Shown one piece after another: positions 15,534 through 15,619 of a DNA stretch of 15,619 bases. How positions within the stretch are numbered: position 1 is the first letter of the stretch; each line of letters opens with the position of its first letter. Below the pieces are notes generated by a model. That model worked only from the letters and a program-made list of their open reading frames with translations, ran no database searches and was not told the origin of the DNA. This stretch comes from Phycisphaerales bacterium (GTDB lineage Bacteria; Planctomycetota; Phycisphaerae; Tepidisphaerales; Tepidisphaeraceae): positions 1 through 15,619 of the forward strand of contig JAQGHK010000367.1 of assembly GCA_028288875.1 (NCBI GenBank), given 5' to 3'. The position numbers and the translations under genes were made by a program.

Positions 15534-15619
15534 ATTACGCACTGATCACGCACGTCCCTACCTACACCGGCCAATCCAGCGGCGTGTTGCGTGTCACCGA
15601 CACGTTCGCCGATGACCTA
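15530..15619 (+). CDS. Partial CDS, N-terminus of a possible glycosyltransferase
   Basis: A frame starting at TTG 15530 overlaps the previous stop as TTGA and stays open to the window edge (30 codons). It reads NYALITHVPTYTGQSSGV and then LRVTDTFADDL. A strand (YALITHVP) followed by a Gly/Ser loop and a helix resembles the opening of a GT-B-fold sugar transferase, but 30 residues are too few to name it. The TTG start is supported by the overlap pattern used at other junctions of this cluster and by a weak purine run (GCGAAAGAAA) upstream; a GTG further in (15581) is an alternative. Confidence 0.5.
   Translation, partial: MNYALITHVPTYTGQSSGVLRVTDTFADDL

Noticed and set aside
1..15619. CRISPR arrays, tRNAs, insertion sequences, phage genes
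   Set aside because: I saw no regularly spaced direct repeats, no cloverleaf-like sequences with conserved T-loop, and no transposase, integrase or phage-like proteins on either strand.

Overview
This is a 15.6-kb chromosomal segment of a GC-rich bacterium with two functional blocks. The left block (1-4084) is for acetate uptake and activation. The right block (4253 to the end) is part of a cell-surface glycan (O-antigen or capsule-like) gene cluster. All genes except the first are on the + strand. The lineage cannot be fixed from the sequence. High GC, dense coding, several starts without a clear Shine-Dalgarno site and dispersed GTAG-type palindromes would suit a Planctomycetota- or Proteobacteria-like Gram-negative; this is inference only.

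Left block. A 3'-truncated acs (acetyl-CoA synthetase, minus strand) is divergent from a DUF485/YjcH-like small membrane protein followed by actP (sodium/acetate symporter). The 97-bp gap between acs and the DUF485 gene carries two good sigma70-like promoters whose -10 hexamers overlap. In E. coli the same three genes form one co-directional operon, acs-yjcH-actP. A dispersed-repeat-like palindrome lies just upstream of actP and supplies its ribosome binding site.

Right block. A Wzm-type ABC-2 permease and a Wzt-type ATPase with a C-terminal glycan-binding domain form an exporter for lipid-linked polysaccharide. A REPIN-like inverted repeat exactly fills the gap after the ATPase gene. Then come four GT2 glycosyltransferases (three of them tandem paralogues sharing a C-terminal tail), two GT4-type glycosyltransferases, an O-antigen ligase/polymerase-like membrane protein, a GT-C (PMT/ArnT-like) membrane protein, and the first 30 codons of another gene. 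Many junctions overlap by 1-4 bases (GTGA, TGATG, ATGA, TTGA), which points to translational coupling. The likely scheme is assembly on a lipid carrier in the cytoplasm by the GT2/GT4 enzymes, export by Wzm/Wzt, then ligation and perhaps decoration on the far side by the two multi-span proteins. No initiating phosphoglycosyltransferase and no nucleotide-sugar genes are present, so the cluster very probably continues to the right.

No stretch over 300 bases lacks a gene. The longest gap is 4085-4252 (168 bp), in which I see no convincing signal. I found no tRNA, rRNA, CRISPR array, transposase or phage gene.
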